From assembly GCA_029881995.1 (NCBI GenBank), contig JAOULO010000033.1:1-36295 (forward strand): a stretch of DNA of 36,295 bases, in the 5' to 3' direction. The position numbers were made by a program, and so were the translations under genes. Position 1 is the stretch's first letter. Every line of letters begins with the position of its first letter. The notes below the pieces were generated by a model that saw only the letters and a program-made list of their open reading frames with translations, did no database searches and was not told where the DNA came from. Source of the stretch: Gammaproteobacteria bacterium (GTDB taxonomy: Bacteria; Pseudomonadota; Gammaproteobacteria; UBA6429; Thiohalophilaceae). This document shows, piece by piece, positions 33,903 through 36,295 of the stretch.

Positions 33903-35057
33903 ATGGTCATGCCAGGATTTCGTCAATATCGATACCCTCTACACGAGTCAAACCAGTTTGATTTGCTCGTTGATGGTCAACAGTATTTTCCAGCCATGCT
34001 TGCAGCTATCGAAGCGGCAAAATCATTTATCCTGCTGGAACAATATCTGGTTAGCTCTGGTGAAATAACCCATCAGTTTATTCAAAAGCTAATAGAAGCC
34101 GCCCAACGTGGTATATCAATCTATGTCATGTTGGATGATTTTGGTTCAAGCGGGTTTAATGAAACCGACCGGCAACGACTTCATGACAACAATATTCAGC
34201 TACATCTTTTTAACCCCTTTCGATTCAAACAAATTTTTAACAGCCTGTTTCGAAATCACCGCAAGATACTGGTGGTTGATGGCCAGGTGGCTTTTGTTGG
34301 GGGTGCCGGCCTCGCTGATGAATTCAGTGAACAGCAATATGGCCAGCAGGCCTGGCATGACGTGATGTTAAAAATCCGTGGTGACGTTGTAAAAGACTGG
34401 TGCAACCTGTTTTGTACAACCTGGGAGAAGCATGCAAAACCACAGATTGAAATTACTATCCCAGAATCCAGTCTAAATGTAGGGAACCAGTCTGGCAGGG
34501 TCCTGACGGCCACCCCTCTGAGACGACAGGAAATCAATCGAGCCCTGATAAAACATATCAGACGCAGCGAAACCTGTGCCTGGATTACCTCACCCTATTT
34601 TGTCACGACCCGCAAGATTCGCCGAGTACTTCGGCAGGCAGCATGGCGGGGGGTTGATGTGAGATTGTTATTACCCGGTCAGTATAGCGACCACCCCTGG
34701 ATCAGTTTTGCGACACGACGTCACTACTCCCGACTACTGAAAAGCGGTGTGCGTATCTTCGAATACCAGCCACGCTTTATTCATGCCAAGATTGAACTTT
34801 GTGATGACTGGGTCTCTTTGGGCTCCAGTAACCTGGATCGCTGGAACCAACGCTGGAACCTGGATGCCAACCAGGCCGTCTATGATGCCGAATTGGCAGA
34901 ACAGTCGCGCAAGCTTTTTGAGCAGGATTTTAGTGATTGCATTGAGATCACCCTGGCTATGTGGCGGCAACGACCCTGGTTAAGTCGCTTTAGAGAATTG
35001 ATTTCAGGTCAGATTGTCGTCTGGCTGGAAACAATCATTCGTTCCCGTAATAAATAA
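33903..35057 (+). CDS. clsB: Cardiolipin synthase-like phospholipase D enzyme
   Basis: A 384-residue member of the PLD superfamily with both HKD motifs: H119-R-K121...D126 (NHRKILVVD) and H294-A-K296...D301 (FIHAKIELCD), each followed by a Gly/Ser-rich segment (GGAG, GSSN). The lack of N-terminal TM helices and the overall layout fit ClsB rather than ClsA. It would make cardiolipin from two phosphatidylglycerols, or use PE/PG. Starts at 33903 or the ATG at 33909 are both possible. It converges with the HD-GYP gene with 3 bp between stops. Confidence 0.9.
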   Translation: MVMPGFRQYRYPLHESNQFDLLVDGQQYFPAMLAAIEAAKSFILLEQYLVSSGEITHQFIQKLIEAAQRGISIYVMLDDFGSSGFNETDRQRLHDNNIQLHLFNPFRFKQIFNSLFRNHRKILVVDGQVAFVGGAGLADEFSEQQYGQQAWHDVMLKIRGDVVKDWCNLFCTTWEKHAKPQIEITIPESSLNVGNQSGRVLTATPLRRQEINRALIKHIRRSETCAWITSPYFVTTRKIRRVLRQAAWRGVDVRLLLPGQYSDHPWISFATRRHYSRLLKSGVRIFEYQPRFIHAKIELCDDWVSLGSSNLDRWNQRWNLDANQAVYDAELAEQSRKLFEQDFSDCIEITLAMWRQRPWLSRFRELISGQIVVWLETIIRSRNK

Positions 35058-35060
35058 TCG

Positions 35061-36149
35061 CTAGAGCTCAACATCCGGCTCGGGATAGATGGATCTGATA
35101 GAGAGTAAATCGGGCAAGTTCTCCATAAACAGGTCAACCAACTTAGGGTCAAAATGGCTGCCTCGATTCGCTGCAATAAATTCCACTGCCTCTTCAACCG
35201 GCCAGGCCTTTTTATACGGTCGGGTTGTGGTTAACGCATCGAATACATCGGCCACTGCCACAATACGCCCAACCAGTGGAATTTCATCGCCACTTTTGCC
35301 ATGGGGATAACCTGAACCATCCCATTTTTCATGGTGGGCCAGGGCAATTTCCCGTGCCACCGTCATGAGCTCAGACTCATGCCCGGAGAGAATTTCTGCT
35401 CCAATGGTGGCATGGGTCTTCATGATTTCCCACTCTTCTGGGGTCAGTTTGCCAGGTTTAAGTAATATTTGATCCGGAATACCAATCTTACCAATGTCAT
35501 GCATCGGGCTGGCATTAAGCAGCATATCCGCTTCGGATTCTGTCATCCCGTTTGCGAGCCCTAGAATCTGTGAATACTGACTCATTCGAATGATATGCAG
35601 GCCAGTTTCATTGTCTCGATATTCTGCAGCCCGTCCCAGACGACGGATTATTTCAAGCCGGGTCTCGTCTAACTCCCTTGTCCTCTCATAGACCTTTTGC
35701 TCGAGAATCTGATTTTGCTGTTTCATGGCCTTATTGAGCAGGCGTACTTCTAACATGTTTCGGATACGGGATAAGAGTTCAACGCGGTCGAAGGGTTTGC
35801 TGACAAAATCTCGGGCACCATTCTCAAGGGCTCGTACTCTGGAATCCCTGTCTTTCAAGGCCGTAAGAACTAATACGGTGGGAAAATCATCCGTAATACT
35901 GACGAGCTGCTCCAAAACCCCAAAACCATCAATATGGGGCATGTTCAAGTCTAATAATACAATGTCGCAGTCATTGGCTTGATAAAGAGAAACAGCTTCA
36001 CGGGAGTCGGTGGTGGAAAATATATTGGGATAACCTTCGGCCTGCAGCACCTTTTCCAGCAATTTTACATTGACTGGCTGATCATCGACGATAAGAATTT
36101 TTGCGTCTTTTATTCCACGCTCAGTTTGTGGTTTTTCCATGGTCTGCAT
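35061..36149 (-). CDS. Response regulator with HD-GYP c-di-GMP phosphodiesterase output
   Basis: A 362-residue regulator. The receiver domain (about 16-135) has the acidic pair D22/D23, phospho-Asp D67 and K118. A coiled coil (about 136-165) links to an HD-GYP domain (about 170-340) with H217/D218 (MHDIGKIGIP), HH at 272-273 and the GYP triad at 280-282. All metal-binding motifs look intact, so it should hydrolyse c-di-GMP when phosphorylated. No kinase is adjacent. The hybrid and PAS kinases at 573-7447, or the kinase at 22342, are candidates but nothing ties them. An in-frame TAA four codons upstream limits the start to the ATG at 36149 or 36140. Confidence 0.96.
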   Translation of the reverse strand: MQTMEKPQTERGIKDAKILIVDDQPVNVKLLEKVLQAEGYPNIFSTTDSREAVSLYQANDCDIVLLDLNMPHIDGFGVLEQLVSITDDFPTVLVLTALKDRDSRVRALENGARDFVSKPFDRVELLSRIRNMLEVRLLNKAMKQQNQILEQKVYERTRELDETRLEIIRRLGRAAEYRDNETGLHIIRMSQYSQILGLANGMTESEADMLLNASPMHDIGKIGIPDQILLKPGKLTPEEWEIMKTHATIGAEILSGHESELMTVAREIALAHHEKWDGSGYPHGKSGDEIPLVGRIVAVADVFDALTTTRPYKKAWPVEEAVEFIAANRGSHFDPKLVDLFMENLPDLLSIRSIYPEPDVEL

Positions 36150-36256
36150 ATAGTCAGCTTAGTCGTTTTGGTTTTATCTTTCCTGCATGGTAAAACCTAA
36201 AACTGGAGCTGAATACCTGTTTTGATCAAATGTTTCAAAAAGTTACATTTGGAAAT

Positions 36257-36286
36257 AAAAAAACGGGTCAAATGACCCGTTTTTGT
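36257..36286. terminator. Bidirectional rho-independent terminator
   Basis: A 10-bp stem AAACGGGTCA-aa-TGACCCGTTT (36261-36282) is flanked by an A-run on the left and T-run on the right. On the minus strand it ends in seven T residues, which suits a leftward gene beyond the right edge. On the plus strand it has about five. Confidence 0.8.
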
Positions 36287-36295
36287 TAGTTTAGC

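Noticed and set aside
1-36295. CRISPR arrays, IS elements, attachment sites, tRNAs
   Set aside because: No regularly spaced repeats, transposase or integrase genes, terminal repeats or tRNA-like cloverleaf sequences were seen by reading both strands.

Overview
The window looks like chromosome of a gammaproteobacterium, probably a sulfur-oxidising one. The lineage call rests on the 5' end of a 16S rRNA gene with a gammaproteobacterial V1 region, an E. coli-like rrn leader (boxA GCTCTTTAACAA), and Pseudomonas-like gene neighbourhoods (tyrS / M23 peptidase / anmK / erpA / argC; thiD-thiE-hemL; mpl-ubiX). The sulfur lifestyle is an inference from a YeiH-type putative sulfate exporter facing a DsrE-family protein. 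No phage, IS element, CRISPR array or tRNA was seen.

Layout. 1-92 is the start of a leftward rrn operon, and 93-520 is its leader and a near-consensus promoter. 573-7447 holds two large PAS-containing sensor histidine kinases (one hybrid) behind tyrS (7499-8698). 8858-11395 carries an M23 cell-wall peptidase and anmK. The leftward genes at 11392-15298 are citrate synthase, erpA, bactofilin, a DUF6776-type coiled-coil protein and argC. 15457-17971 is a rightward cluster: a ClC-family protein lacking the gating glutamate, a TlpA-like lipoprotein, hemJ and a Cys-rich GDCCVxC protein. 17968-21440 runs leftward: YeiH-family transporter, a 40-residue membrane peptide, a universal stress protein, a membrane-anchored protein of unknown function and a rhombosortase. 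21441-21992 is an AT-rich divergent regulatory region full of palindromes. 21993-23529 pairs a DsrE-family protein with a Cys-rich PAS histidine kinase. 23675-26768 is rubredoxin, thiD, thiE and hemL. The rest is a TIGR02444-type protein, a DedA/PAP2-like/LssY fusion, a Lon-N-type protein, ubiX, mpl, a multi-TM protein, rnd, a cardiolipin synthase-like PLD enzyme and an HD-GYP response regulator, ending in a bidirectional terminator.

How the genes fit together. Envelope turnover and recycling recur: M23 peptidase, anmK, mpl, bactofilin, a ClsB-like enzyme and a DedA fusion. Tetrapyrrole and cofactor supply is another theme: hemL, hemJ, thiD/thiE, ubiX, erpA. Signalling is heavy: three histidine kinases and one c-di-GMP phosphodiesterase regulator, with no standalone DNA-binding response regulator in the window. 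The least explained part is 17968-23529: an unusual exporter with a ~100-residue soluble insert and a tiny membrane partner, a stress protein behind an internal terminator, and a divergent DsrE protein plus kinase.
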